Counted from the first letter of the stretch, positions 8,915 to 18,800 are shown. The stretch: DNA of 64,000 nucleotides from Paenibacillus polymyxa M1 (GCF_000237325.1 NC_017542.1:1061501-1125500); one strand, 5' to 3'. The notes: generated by a model from the letters alone, not told the origin. Numbers and translations are program-made.

Positions 8915-9898
8915 ATGAGCAAAAAGATAAAATGGGGAATTGTCGGTACGGGATGGATCTCAGATCAGTTTGTTGCTGATTTGCAGCATGTTACGAATGG
9001 AGAAGGATACGCCGTTGGATCACGCAATATTGAAAGCGCTACCGAATTTGCAACCAAACATCACATAGCACAGGCATACGGTAGCTATGAGGAATTAGTG
9101 CAAGATTCCGAAGTCGATGCGATTTACATTGGAACCCCTCATCCTTTTCATAAAGAGAATGTTCTAGCGGCTCTTCGAGCGGGCAAAGCCGTCTTGTGTG
9201 AGAAGCCCTTCACCGTCAATAGCAAAGAGCTGGAGGAACTAATCAGCTATGCGCGTGATCATAAACTATTTTTGATGGAAGCAATGTGGACGCGTTTTTT
9301 GCCCCCGATTCGCCAAGTGCGGAAGTGGATACATGAGGGACGTATTGGTGAAGTGAAGTTGGTGAAGGCGGAATTCGGTTTTCGTGTAGACTGGAACCCA
9401 GAGGGAAGATTATTGAATCCCGAGCTGGGCGGAGGCGCATTATTAGATGCAGGAATTTACCCCGTTTCTTTTGCTTCGATGGTGTTTGGCCCTGAGCCAG
9501 AGCATGTATGGAGTACTGCTCATATCGGGGAAACGGGCGTTGATGAAACATTTTCGATCATGCTGGATTATGGAAAAGGACGCACGGCTATGCTTAACGG
9601 GGCGGTTCGTCTCGGGCTGACGAATGAGGCTTATATCCATGGAACCAAGGGCTATATCCATATTCCGTCATTCCTAAATAGTACATCGGCTACATTAGTT
9701 GTGGACGGTGAAGAGGCACAGAACTTTCAAGATGACCGCTCCTCTACAGGCTATGCCTTTGAAGCAGAAGAAGTCGGGCGCTGTTTGAACGAAGGTTTGC
9801 TCGAAAGTTCTACTATTTCTTTGGATGAATCATTAGGAATTATGAAATTGATGGATCAAATTCGTTCACAGTGGGGGCTCCGTTATCCATTTGAATAA
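8915..9898 (+). CDS. Gfo/Idh/MocA-family NAD(P)-dependent oxidoreductase
   Basis: Predicted sugar or polyol dehydrogenase, 327 aa. The N-terminal Rossmann fold starts GIVGTGWISDQF, and the family motif EKPF (in VLCEKPFTVNS) with the following AMWTRF stretch is present. The second domain carries GGGALLDAGIYPVS, typical of the substrate-binding half. The ATG follows GGGAGGG with good spacing. A strong terminator directly follows, so it is probably a single-gene unit. The exact substrate is unknown; relatives oxidise sugars, inositol or dihydrodiols. Confidence 0.88.
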   Translation: MSKKIKWGIVGTGWISDQFVADLQHVTNGEGYAVGSRNIESATEFATKHHIAQAYGSYEELVQDSEVDAIYIGTPHPFHKENVLAALRAGKAVLCEKPFTVNSKELEELISYARDHKLFLMEAMWTRFLPPIRQVRKWIHEGRIGEVKLVKAEFGFRVDWNPEGRLLNPELGGGALLDAGIYPVSFASMVFGPEPEHVWSTAHIGETGVDETFSIMLDYGKGRTAMLNGAVRLGLTNEAYIHGTKGYIHIPSFLNSTSATLVVDGEEAQNFQDDRSSTGYAFEAEEVGRCLNEGLLESSTISLDESLGIMKLMDQIRSQWGLRYPFE

Positions 9899-9921
9899 TC
9901 ACATTGAATCCACATTGCCTC

Positions 9922-9949
9922 CAGGGACCTTTCAGGTCTCTGTTTTTTT
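9922..9949 (+). terminator. Rho-independent terminator
   Basis: CAGGGACC pairs with GGTCTCTG (one G-T pair) over a short loop and is followed by seven T residues, 24 bases after the oxidoreductase stop. Confidence 0.85.
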
Positions 9950-10272
9950 ATTATCCTTTCTTTTTTATACATAAGTATTTCCAATTCCCTAAAATAGAGG
10001 CTTTGGTCGCACGCTAAAAAAGATCATAGATGCATGTCAAAGCGTGGGACATATGAATCATTTTTTAGGATTATAAATAGTTAAAAAACAGTCATTAAAA
10101 AGTTACAAAAGTGTAATCTTATAATCAGTTAACTGAATTATTAGCGCTCTCTTTATATGAGAAAGAGTGAAGGTCCTAGTATTCTTCTTCCAAAAACTTT
10201 CAATGAAATTTCCGAAAATGTGCGGTAGGGTGGTAAACGTGTCACTTGAGCCATTGCGGCTTTTGCTGACTT

Positions 10273-10335
10273 GCTTGCTTACCCCGTGGCTCTGGATTCT
10301 TGTTGGAGCTCGCAGGGTCGAGAGCCTTTGCAAGC
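10273..10335 (+). promoter_or_regulatory. Structured GC-rich leader before the GH3 gene
   Basis: The 495-base gap before the GH3 gene holds an AT-rich half (9950-10190) with a TATAAT at 10120-10125 but no convincing -35, and a GC-richer half. In the latter, GCTTGC at 10273-10278 pairs with GCAAGC at 10330-10335, and GGCTCT at 10288-10293 pairs with AGAGCC at 10321-10326. This two-step stem ends about 40 bases before the ribosome site. No known riboswitch consensus was recognised. Confidence 0.35.
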
Positions 10336-10393
10336 CTGTGAGCGTTGAATAGGCATTCACCTCATGACCAAACATCAAGGAGGAATTACAAAC

Positions 10394-13123
10394 GTGAAAG
10401 TAAAATCAACATGGTTGTTCCGTATGGTGATGATGACAGTCATTGCGGCTGTTGTGATCGGACCTATGCATATTGCAGGAGCGGCAGGAAGCCGGACAGA
10501 TCGACCTTGGATGAACACATCCCTGTCGGCTGAGAAACGGACAGCATTGCTGTTACAAGAAATGACGCTGGAAGAAAAAATAGATCTGGTGACTGGTAAG
10601 GTCAACAATTATTATGGATTTTATAATAATTCGATGGAACGGTTGGGTATTCCGGCGTTAAAGATGGCAGATGGACCTGCGGGTGTTCGGATCGCCAATC
10701 CGGATGTGCAGGACAAGCAATCAACTGCGTTGCCGGCCCCTATTGCATTGGCTGCAACGTGGGATACCCAGGCTGCCAAACAGTATGGAGATTTGATTGG
10801 AGACGAGGCTTTTAATACGACTCATAATGTGGTGCTTGGACCGGGGATGGATATTGCCCGTATTCCATGGGGATCAAGGAACTTTGAATCTATGGGCGAG
10901 GACCCGCTACTGCAATCGCAAATGGCGACCGCTTATGTCAAAGGTGTGCAAAGCCACCCTGTCTTGGCGACTGCGAAACATTACCTTATGAATAATCAGG
11001 AGACGGAGCGTTTCACGACAAATGTCAAAGTCAGTGACCGTGCGCTACATGAAATTTACATACGCCCGTTTCAGGAGGCTATTGCCAAGGCAGACTTGGG
11101 CGGAGCTATGTGCTCCTTTAACAAGGTCAACGGCGAATCGGCATGTGAGAACAAGACCATCCTGACAGACCTTTTGAAAAAGGAAATGCAATTCAAAGGC
11201 TTCGTGATGAGTGATTATGGCGCAAATCTGAGTACAGTCGAATCGGCAAATAGCGGTTTGGACCTGGAAACACCCGGAACACCTTATGATAAATGGGGAG
11301 ACCAGCTGCTGGATGCTGTCAAGAATGGCAAGGTAAGTGAACAAACGATTGATGATAAGGCTAAGCGCATTCTGGTGCAAATGTTCAGTAAAGGTTTGTT
11401 TGATCACCCGGCTCAAAATAATCAAATTGATGCCCGTGACCATGGTAAAACAGCCCGTCAATTGGCTGAGGAAAGTATGGTACTGCTTCAGAATAAAAAC
11501 AACGTATTACCGTTATCTCAAGATAAACTCAAATCCATTGCTGTGATTGGTCCAGATGCAGATAGCGGCACCGTGGCAGGCGGAGGCAGTTCGTTGGTAA
11601 ACCCGACGTACACGGTGAGTCCGCTGGAAGGCATCCGTAATCGTGTAGGCAAAGGGGTTACCGTCAAGTATGCACCGGGCACGGACCCTATTTCTGCGGG
11701 AGACATTATGCCAGGTCCATCAGCTGTTCCGTCTTCGTTGCTGACCACATCCGATCAGAAAGAGAATGTCAGTGTTGGATATGCGACTTATGGCGATGCT
11801 GAGCAGGGACTGCGAGGCGAATACTGGACGAATAACAAGATGGAAGGCAATCCGATTCTTGTGCGCAATGATGATCAAGTCAATATGAATCTTGGCTTTT
11901 ATAATTATCAGGGCTTCAATGCGAAGTCCCCTAAAGTTCCTAATACCCCAACAACACTAAATGGTTTGATATCTGCACGCTGGACAGGGGCCATTGCAGC
12001 TCCCAAGGATGGTGACTATGCATTGTCATTAACCAGTTTGGGATCAAGCAAGCTGTATCTTGATGACAAGCTATTTGTAGATAATCAAGGTACGAAGCTG
12101 GGAACAACGAAGAAAAACATCTCGCTCAAAGCGGGGGAAAAGCATAAGATACGAATTGAATATCGTGCCGATTATCCAACGAATGGTCGCGATTCTGGTG
12201 GTATGGTTCGTCTGGGCTGGGAGCCTCCGGCAGATATGACAGACAAGCTGATTGACAATGCTGTAAAGCTGGCTAAAAAATCGGATGTTGCGATTGTGGT
12301 CACACGTACTTATGAGAGTGAAGGCTATGTGGAGCGTTCCGATATGGAGCTGCCGAATAATCAGGATCGGCTGATCCGTGCGGTTGCCGCTGCCAACCCG
12401 AAAACCATTGTGGTACAAATGAGCGGCAGAGCTGTGCAAATGGACACCTGGCAGGACAAAGTTCCAGCGATCGTACAGGCATGGTTTGCTGGACAAGAGC
12501 AAGGGAATGCCATAGCGCGCGTCTTGTTTGGGGATGTGAATCCTTCTGGCAAGCTGCCAGTAACCTTCCCGGTTAACGAGCAGTCTACACCTGTATCCTC
12601 ACCGGAGAAATTTCCGGGTGTCAATGGAGTCGGTGACTATTCAGACGGTATTTTTGTAGGCTACCGTGGATATGAGAAATCGGGTATTCAACCTGCATTT
12701 TCCTTTGGACACGGTTTATCCTATACAACTTTCGGGTACAGTGATTTGAAGGTAAAACAGCATGCGAGTGGAAAGAAATCCGATCGTACAAGTTCTGTCG
12801 AGATTTCGCTTAAATTAAAAAACACTGGCAAAACAGCCGGAGCTGAGGTTGTGCAGGTATACAGCGGTAAGCTTCCGACCAATGTAGAGACCCCATCACG
12901 TCAATTGGCAGGTTGGGCCAAGGTAGAGTTAAAGCCGGGCCAAGAGAAGAAGGTTCGCATTGAGCTCGACCCGAAAGCTCTCTCTTATTGGGATGAAAAA
13001 TCCAAAGCATGGGTTATGCCATCTGGTGAAGTTCCGATTTATGTAGGCAGCTCCTCTCAGGATACAAGACTGACAGGAAGTGTTACGATTCCGGCAACCT
13101 CTACAGAAAAGGCAAAAAAGTAA
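10394..13123 (+). CDS. Secreted GH3 beta-glycosidase with PA14 insert
   Basis: Exported glycoside hydrolase of family 3 (about 909 aa), expected to release terminal beta-linked sugars such as glucose or xylose from plant glucans or glucosides. The GTG start at 10394 is chosen because AAGGAGG at 10377-10383 lies ten bases before it; an ATG 30 bases earlier would have no ribosome site. The signal peptide ends near HIAGAAG. The TIM-barrel domain contains KMADGPAGVRI and the nucleophile motif MSDYGA with Asp274. The second GH3 domain is interrupted by a PA14 domain (about residues 470-620, GEYWTNNK to LGWEP), which binds carbohydrate in relatives. A C-terminal FnIII-like domain follows. A GH30 gene lies downstream, separated by a terminator. 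Confidence 0.9.
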   Translation: MKVKSTWLFRMVMMTVIAAVVIGPMHIAGAAGSRTDRPWMNTSLSAEKRTALLLQEMTLEEKIDLVTGKVNNYYGFYNNSMERLGIPALKMADGPAGVRIANPDVQDKQSTALPAPIALAATWDTQAAKQYGDLIGDEAFNTTHNVVLGPGMDIARIPWGSRNFESMGEDPLLQSQMATAYVKGVQSHPVLATAKHYLMNNQETERFTTNVKVSDRALHEIYIRPFQEAIAKADLGGAMCSFNKVNGESACENKTILTDLLKKEMQFKGFVMSDYGANLSTVESANSGLDLETPGTPYDKWGDQLLDAVKNGKVSEQTIDDKAKRILVQMFSKGLFDHPAQNNQIDARDHGKTARQLAEESMVLLQNKNNVLPLSQDKLKSIAVIGPDADSGTVAGGGSSLVNPTYTVSPLEGIRNRVGKGVTVKYAPGTDPISAGDIMPGPSAVPSSLLTTSDQKENVSVGYATYGDAEQGLRGEYWTNNKMEGNPILVRNDDQVNMNLGFYNYQGFNAKSPKVPNTPTTLNGLISARWTGAIAAPKDGDYALSLTSLGSSKLYLDDKLFVDNQGTKLGTTKKNISLKAGEKHKIRIEYRADYPTNGRDSGGMVRLGWEPPADMTDKLIDNAVKLAKKSDVAIVVTRTYESEGYVERSDMELPNNQDRLIRAVAAANPKTIVVQMSGRAVQMDTWQDKVPAIVQAWFAGQEQGNAIARVLFGDVNPSGKLPVTFPVNEQSTPVSSPEKFPGVNGVGDYSDGIFVGYRGYEKSGIQPAFSFGHGLSYTTFGYSDLKVKQHASGKKSDRTSSVEISLKLKNTGKTAGAEVVQVYSGKLPTNVETPSRQLAGWAKVELKPGQEKKVRIELDPKALSYWDEKSKAWVMPSGEVPIYVGSSSQDTRLTGSVTIPATSTEKAKK

Positions 13124-13158
13124 TCCCGTTATATTCCTTTTAAAGTGGTTAAATTTCA

Positions 13159-13192
13159 AGAGAGCACGGGCACTAGCACCGGCTCTCTTTTT
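13159..13192 (+). terminator. Rho-independent terminator after GH3 gene
   Basis: AGAGAGC pairs with GCTCTCT around a GC-rich loop and is followed by a T-run. Confidence 0.85.
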
Positions 13193-13300
13193 GCTATAGA
13201 TATGTAACATTCAGTAGGTATGCAAAGGGAGACCCAAGTGAAAGCTGAAATAGAAGGAAATATAGGGGACAGTCTGATTATGGAGAGAGGAGGACCTTAG

Positions 13301-14818
13301 ATGAAGAAACTCCCAAAACAACGACGTTCTGACTTCTTCCTGCTTATAGTTGCAGCTATCATCTTGATTGGTGCTATTCTGATCAGTCTAGCTATGCAGA
13401 ATGGTGTGAACACGGCAGGCGAAAGGAATGTCAGTATGTGGCTAACCACACCAGACCCGGCGAATCGTCTGACACAGCAAGCCCCAATCCCATGGAGAAA
13501 AGACAACAGTAACGAAGTTGCAGCGAATGCGGATACACTGACGGTTGAGATTAGACCAGATATTCGTTACCAGACGATGGAAGGGTTTGGCGCAGCAGTT
13601 TCCGGTTCGTCCGCATATCTGATGAATCATGGCATGTCTGCCAATCAGCGTGATCAGTTGCTCAATGACTTGTTTACAGCCGGCGGTATTCAATTAAGCT
13701 ATATTCGCCATACCATTGGAGCATCAGATTATTCAGTGGACGAACAGGGACAGCCTAGCAACTATACCTACGATGATGTGGCAACAGGCAAGGACTATGA
13801 GCTAAATCATTTTTCCATTGCCAAGGATCGGGATGTGATCGATGTGCTGAAGCAAATTCTGAGAAGAAACCAGGATTTATGGATTATGGGGACTCCATGG
13901 ACGGCCCCGCCCTGGATGAAATATGGTGAGCAGATATATAACGGTTGGTATTTGGACTATACCGATCCGCGTGTCTATCAGGCGTATGCTGACTATTTTG
14001 TTCGTTATATACAGGCCTATGCGAATGAGGGGATTCCCATTCAGGCGATTTCCATTCAAAATGAGCCGGAATTCACCACGTCCAAGTATCCCAGCATGAG
14101 TATGGGAGCAGTAGAGCAGGCGAAATTTATTAAGCAATATTTAGGCCCTGCTTTAAGTCGAAACGATTTGTCTACCCATATTATTGCCTTTGACCATAAC
14201 TGGGATACTGGGAGTGAATATGCCAAGACCGTACTGGGAGACGAACAGGCTCGAAGCTATACGCACGGAACGGCCTTTCATTGCTACAAAGGAGAGCCGA
14301 CAGCGATGTCAGACGTGCACAATGCTTTTCCGGATAAGCCTGTTTATATGACAGAATGCAGCGGAGGAGCATGGAGTCCGGGCTTTGGAGATGATTTAAG
14401 CTGGGATATGTCCAAGCTGATTATTGGCGCACCCCGAAACTGGTCGCAAAATGTCCTCTTTTGGAATATTGCACTTGACCCGTCCGGCGGTCCGACCAAT
14501 GGTGGATGTACCAACTGTAGAGGTGTAGTGACCATCGACCCGTTAAGCGGTGCCGTTACGAAAAATGTAGAATATTATGCGATTGGACATGCCAGCAAAT
14601 TTGTCCGTCCTGGTGCGGTACGTATTAATTCTTCTCATTATAGTGGAAGTATTGAAACGGTCGCTTATCGTAACCCCGATGGTACGCTGATCCTGATTGC
14701 CGCCAATACGGGAGAGAACACAAAGACATTTAAGGTTCGGCAGGGGAATCAAGTTTTCAAATCAACCCTTCCATCTAAGTCAGCAGCTACCTTTCAATGG
14801 AAGCCTACAACTTCCTGA
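13301..14818 (+). CDS. GH30-family glucosylceramidase-like glycosidase
   Basis: Glycoside hydrolase family 30 enzyme of 505 aa, placed outside the membrane by an N-terminal hydrophobic segment (residues about 12-32) that may be an uncleaved anchor. Relatives cleave beta-1,6-glucan, glucosylceramide or xylan. The (beta/alpha)8 barrel begins near QTMEGFGAAVSGSSA. The acid/base is Glu255 in IQNEPEF and the nucleophile is Glu352 in YMTECSGG. A C-terminal beta-sandwich (from about VRPGAVRINSS) completes the fold. The ATG follows GAGAGGAGGACC. It lies downstream of the GH3 gene with its own leader and terminator, which suggests related but separate expression. Confidence 0.88.
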   Translation: MKKLPKQRRSDFFLLIVAAIILIGAILISLAMQNGVNTAGERNVSMWLTTPDPANRLTQQAPIPWRKDNSNEVAANADTLTVEIRPDIRYQTMEGFGAAVSGSSAYLMNHGMSANQRDQLLNDLFTAGGIQLSYIRHTIGASDYSVDEQGQPSNYTYDDVATGKDYELNHFSIAKDRDVIDVLKQILRRNQDLWIMGTPWTAPPWMKYGEQIYNGWYLDYTDPRVYQAYADYFVRYIQAYANEGIPIQAISIQNEPEFTTSKYPSMSMGAVEQAKFIKQYLGPALSRNDLSTHIIAFDHNWDTGSEYAKTVLGDEQARSYTHGTAFHCYKGEPTAMSDVHNAFPDKPVYMTECSGGAWSPGFGDDLSWDMSKLIIGAPRNWSQNVLFWNIALDPSGGPTNGGCTNCRGVVTIDPLSGAVTKNVEYYAIGHASKFVRPGAVRINSSHYSGSIETVAYRNPDGTLILIAANTGENTKTFKVRQGNQVFKSTLPSKSAATFQWKPTTS

Positions 14819-14851
14819 GAGGGTCTGTACATCCATGTTTATAAAAATTTT

Positions 14852-14889
14852 AGAGTGCTTAGCCCTATCTGGTTAAGTGCTCTTTTTTT
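14852..14889 (+). terminator. Rho-independent terminator after GH30 gene
   Basis: AGAGTGCTTA pairs with TAAGTGCTCT (two G-T pairs), followed by seven T residues. Confidence 0.85.
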
Positions 14890-15094
14890 CTCTACCAAGT
14901 TCCAACTACGAATAAATAAAATTTTAAGATTGTTCAGAATCGGTTCAGAAGTGGATGATAAAATCTTTTCACTAACAAAAGAATGAACCATGTACGGGGA
15001 GAAACTGGTGAATTAAGAACAAATAAAGAATGGTAGAAAGCGCTAATCGAGACCTTGCTGGCAGGTATAGCATGGGGACCACAGCTTTGTTCAT

Positions 15095-15631
15095 GTGGAA
15101 AAGAAAGGGGACACATCAGCAATTGTGACTAAAGCGAATACAGTATCTTTTACCGATCAATCCAACAATATGTCATCTGAGGCGTTACAGGCAGTACAGG
15201 AGGTTGTGAAGCAAGGGGGGATCACTGATTATCCGGATGGCTCATTTCGCCCAGATGAACCACTGACGCATTGCGGCGGTGGCAGTTCTACAATGAATCC
15301 AACACCAACGTCCACACCCACACCTAACCATGTACCTGTCACAGCCACAGTTCCTCCCGATCAATATGGCATTGTAGGTTCTGGAGATACACTAGTGGAT
15401 TTAAAAAATGTATTTTTTAGTGCTGATCAGGATGAGCTATCGTATCATGTGATCACTTCAGATGTATACGTAGTAGAAGCAGAAGTAGCAAGTCAACAGC
15501 TTACGTTAAAGCCCAAATCAGCAGGAAGCACACAGGTGTTTGTGACAGCAGAGGATGGAAAAGGTGGTAGAGCGAGCGTGTTTTTCACCTATACAGTCAC
15601 TGGCTCTACTTATAGCTCAACTTTGACGTAA
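15095..15631 (+). pseudogene. SLH-domain relic with Ig/cadherin-like tail
   Basis: A 178-aa reading frame, GTG-initiated, with no signal peptide. Residues about 27-60 match a single S-layer homology repeat (ALQAVQEVVKQGG, then YPDGSFRPDEPLT), but the Arg that normally follows is His and the other SLH repeats are missing. A Thr/Pro linker (residues about 70-80) leads to a beta-sandwich-like domain that ends DGKGGRASVFFTYTV, similar to cadherin- or Ig-like repeats of surface proteins. Real S-layer proteins have a signal peptide and three SLH repeats, so this is probably a truncated remnant. A short functional protein cannot be excluded. Confidence 0.5.
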
Positions 15632-15636
15632 TTAAG

Positions 15637-16221
15637 ATGTTAAAAAGTTGGACATTCACGTTGTATTTAGTGGTACCGCCTGGCAGAGCGACTATATTCC
15701 AGGTTTATCAGGAACCACAGGAGGCATTTCTTTTGTTCTTTTCACAATATGTCGATGGTGGAGACGGTCGCATCGTGCTGCAATTGTTTTACAACCGAGA
15801 ATGTGACCTCTCTCATAAAATAGAAGGATATGAGCTGGAGGTTCACCAATTCATGAAAAATACGAACCGCATGAACGTGTCCAGCATAGCGCTATATCCG
15901 GTTAATCCATTAATACCGTATCTGATCATAAACAGCATCTTTTACGATTTTATGGATGTTACAAATGTTTCCTATTTTAATCAAGAGGGTCATTTCTATA
16001 ACCCAAGTGAATTTAATACGGTCGCATATGTACTAAAATATCATGGAACTGTGGTAGATGTGCTTGGAGAGCCTCATTCGCAGGATCAATTGTTTCCTCA
16101 AGGCGGGACATTTGTTCGTAAACAAGGTATAACATGCGGCTCGCCCGTTTTTAATCAGCAGAATGAGTGGATTGCTTACCCGAAAGGTACTTATCAATAT
16201 GTTGGCAGGCATACACCTTAG
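15637..16221 (+). pseudogene. Uncharacterised 194-aa frame, probably frameshifted
   Basis: I do not recognise this protein. It starts six bases after the SLH relic, without a ribosome site. From about residue 32 onward it reads like a real protein rich in aromatic residues (HKIEGYELEVHQF, NSIFYDFMDVTNVSYF). The first about 30 residues look unnatural, while a different frame over the same DNA (from about 15636) gives a more protein-like HVVFSGTAWQSDYIPG. That suggests a frameshift near 15730. A perfect terminator follows. It may be the broken rest of the same surface-protein locus. Confidence 0.35.
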
Positions 16222-16278
16222 TTGTGTATATTGGTCTGAGACCTCTCACTCTTAAAGACAGGTCATGAATTCTTATAA

Positions 16279-16316
16279 AGGTGTAACCCATCAACAGCGG
16301 AGGGTTACACCTTTTT
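16279..16316 (+). terminator. Rho-independent terminator
   Basis: AGGTGTAACCC and GGGTTACACCT form an 11-bp perfect stem followed by TTTTT. Confidence 0.9.
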
Positions 16317-16464
16317 GTGTATCAATCAAAAGGTAATGATACTGGAGAGCACTCTCCTATAATGATTTCTTGCCCCCTGGGAGCAAGCTATGTCTAGGAG
16401 TGATTGCTATAAGCCGAATCAGTGCCGGGAGAATGCGATAACCGAATGAACATTTTTTTACACT

Positions 16465-17145
16465 CTACTTCTGCTGCTCCTTAATCACCTGTTCAATTCC
16501 CAACAGAATTACCTTCAAGCCGAACTCAAACGCCCTGTCGGTCCCCATCAGTTTGAACATCCCATTCGTGAACGTCCTCCGGAACAGTCCCACATCCGTA
16601 TCGCTCATGGAGTCCAGAAGGCGAATCAACTCCTCACCCGGAGGCGTTTCCTGGTCCTTAAGGATAGCAGAGACATTGCGCTGATGCTGATAGTCGTCCA
16701 TAACAAAGTAGAAGACATAGTTCACAAGCGTGGTAACCACTTGCATTTTCTGCTCTTCCTCAAGCGGCGTTGATTCCACGCAAAGTAGCATACGGTTGGT
16801 GAACCGTATGATGTCCGGTTCGTGGGGGAGCGTCAACATCATGAGCTGAGTGGAGCAGGGATACCGGATGAGCACACTCCGTACCGTTATCGCTAGCTCC
16901 TTCAGCTGCTCCTTCCAATCTCCTTCGGAGTGGAATTCCTCTAGAATCAATCTCGATACCTGGTTGGCTAGACGCTGGTAGAGATTCTGCTTGCTTTTGA
17001 AGTACCAATACAGAGAAGGAGCCTGAATCCCCAGCCGATCGGCCAATCGTCTCAAACTGAATTTCTCGATACCATCCTCCCCTAAAAGCTCCCACGACGC
17101 TTCTAAAATCTTATCTTCTGAAATCTGAGGTTGCTGCTTTTTCAT
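16465..17145 (-). CDS. TetR-family transcriptional repressor
   Basis: DNA-binding regulator of 226 aa. The N-terminal helix-turn-helix lies at about residues 29-55 (FSLRRLADRLGIQAPSLYWY), closely resembling classical TetR, and the C-terminal ligand domain is all helical, like the TetR_C family. It is transcribed divergently from a MATE exporter. Three operator-like palindromes occupy the 114-base gap between the two genes. The natural reading is that it represses both itself and the exporter until a toxic ligand binds. The ligand is unknown. Confidence 0.88.
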   Translation of the reverse strand: MKKQQPQISEDKILEASWELLGEDGIEKFSLRRLADRLGIQAPSLYWYFKSKQNLYQRLANQVSRLILEEFHSEGDWKEQLKELAITVRSVLIRYPCSTQLMMLTLPHEPDIIRFTNRMLLCVESTPLEEEQKMQVVTTLVNYVFYFVMDDYQHQRNVSAILKDQETPPGEELIRLLDSMSDTDVGLFRRTFTNGMFKLMGTDRAFEFGLKVILLGIEQVIKEQQK

Positions 17146-17163
17146 TAATATCCGCCCTTTAAT

Positions 17164-17248
17164 CTAACAGTGTAAGTTTGTTCTTTACAGATTTATAAAT
17201 TCATGATAGCATCTAACACTGTAAGGTTCAATCTAACGGTGTTAGATT
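17164..17248. promoter_or_regulatory. Three TetR-type operator repeats
   Basis: Three copies of a CTAAC-nnn-GTWAG palindrome: CTAACAGTGTAAG at 17164-17176, CTAACACTGTAAG at 17213-17225, and a fully symmetric AATCTAACGGTGTTAGATT at 17230-17248. They lie between the divergent tetR-like and MATE genes. The spacing and symmetry suit binding of the adjacent regulator; the third copy ends 11 bases before the MATE reading frame. Confidence 0.75.
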
Positions 17249-17259
17249 AGATCAAATAA

Positions 17260-18633
17260 ATGAAGAAAGCAGTGATCCGCATGGATGCAGAAAACCTCCA
17301 TTATTTTGAAAAAGCACCGATCGCTAAAGCCGTAGCTCACTTCGCTGTACCGATGATGCTAGGTACGTCAATGAGTGTCATCTATTCCATCTTGAATGCC
17401 TATTTCTTAGGCACTCTCCACAATACCGCTATGTTAACCGCACTCGCACTAACCTTACCGTTATTCGCGGCCATTATGGCGATAGGAAACTTGATTGGCA
17501 TCGGCAGCGGTGCATTTATCTCTCGTTTGCTGGGAGAGAAAAAGTATGATGATGTAAAGAATGTGTCTTCATTCGCCTTTTACAGCAGTTTAGCACTAGG
17601 TCTTATCTTGATGGCCTTTGGCCTTCCGTTGATCGATTCAGTCGTTCATGGCCTGGGGGCAACACCTGACTCCTTCGGCTTCACGAAGGACTATGTGACG
17701 ATTATGCTTATAGGTTCGCCATTCGTCGTATTATTCTTCACGCTGGAGAATATCGTGCGCTCAGAGGGTGCAGCAATTACGTCGATGGTCGGCATGATTC
17801 TCAGTGTTGTCGTGAATATTATGCTCGATGCGCTGGTCATCTTCGTTTTCCATTGGGGTGTGATCGGCGTTGCGTCAGCTACGGTTATTTCTAATTTGGT
17901 TGCGAGTGTATTCTACGCCTTCCATATGGGATATAAGAGTCAATTCTTAACCATCTCTATAAAATGGTTCAAGGCTACCAAGGATATTCTGAGTAATGTA
18001 TTCAAAATCGGAGTCCCCGTATTTATTATGAGTCTCTTCATGGGTGCGATGTCACTCGTCTTTAACCATTTTCTTGTCGAATATGGGGATCAGGCCATAG
18101 CGGCTTACGGAATTTCCTCGCGTTTATTACAATTTCCTGAGTTTATTCTGATGGGCTTATGCGAGGGTGTTGTACCGTTGGTTGCCTTCACTTTTACAGC
18201 GAATAAATTACGAATGAAACAAACCATTGGATTTACAATCAAAGCGATTTTGGCCTTAGCAGTCGTGTTCGGCATCATCGTCTATCTGATTTCCGATCAC
18301 TTAATTGGTTTATTTACGAATGACCCGCAATTAATTGTAATGGGCAGCTACATTCTGCATGTGACGTTCTTATCTTTGTTCATTACGGGAATGACCACGT
18401 TGTTTACGGGGATATTCCAAGCTACAGCGCAGGGAACCGCTGCGTTTATTATGTCCGTCATCCAGGGAATTACTCTGATTCCTGTGCTATATATCGCCAA
18501 TCGTATAAGCGGCTTCCACGGAGTGGTCTGGTCACTCGTCATTGCGGATGCCGTCGCGTTCCTTGTTGGAGCTATCATGCTGTATGTTCTGCGGAACAGA
18601 TTGCAGCCGGAGTTGGATAATTTAGTACAGTAG
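17260..18633 (+). CDS. MATE-family multidrug efflux transporter
   Basis: Twelve-helix membrane exporter of 457 aa, the normal size for MATE proteins, which expel cationic drugs or metabolites against Na+ or H+. The N terminus (FEKAPIAKAVAHFAVPMMLG) and the internal repeat at about residue 240 are typical of the Bacillota branch of the family. The ATG at 17260 lacks a clear ribosome site; the ATG at 17281 in the same frame would also fit the family start. It is probably controlled by the divergent TetR regulator through the operators before it. Confidence 0.88.
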   Translation: MKKAVIRMDAENLHYFEKAPIAKAVAHFAVPMMLGTSMSVIYSILNAYFLGTLHNTAMLTALALTLPLFAAIMAIGNLIGIGSGAFISRLLGEKKYDDVKNVSSFAFYSSLALGLILMAFGLPLIDSVVHGLGATPDSFGFTKDYVTIMLIGSPFVVLFFTLENIVRSEGAAITSMVGMILSVVVNIMLDALVIFVFHWGVIGVASATVISNLVASVFYAFHMGYKSQFLTISIKWFKATKDILSNVFKIGVPVFIMSLFMGAMSLVFNHFLVEYGDQAIAAYGISSRLLQFPEFILMGLCEGVVPLVAFTFTANKLRMKQTIGFTIKAILALAVVFGIIVYLISDHLIGLFTNDPQLIVMGSYILHVTFLSLFITGMTTLFTGIFQATAQGTAAFIMSVIQGITLIPVLYIANRISGFHGVVWSLVIADAVAFLVGAIMLYVLRNRLQPELDNLVQ

Positions 18634-18800
18634 AAGTGCTTACATTTCAAATTACTATGGACATGGAACAAGTTTGAGAATAGTAGAAAAATCAGCCAGA
18701 GTGAATTGCAGCAATGGTTCAAACTTGATAAATACAGGCTATGACTGCTGCCAAACTAAGGCAGTGTATCCTTTTATAAATGCCATCATTAATGATCTCC

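Noticed and set aside
10190..10350. Known riboswitch (cyclic di-GMP, TPP or cobalamin type) before the GH3 gene
   Set aside because: None of their conserved core sequences could be found.
15030..15050. Second cre box at GAAAGCGCTAATC
   Set aside because: Its outer positions do not fit the consensus on either strand, and the gene behind it is a relic.
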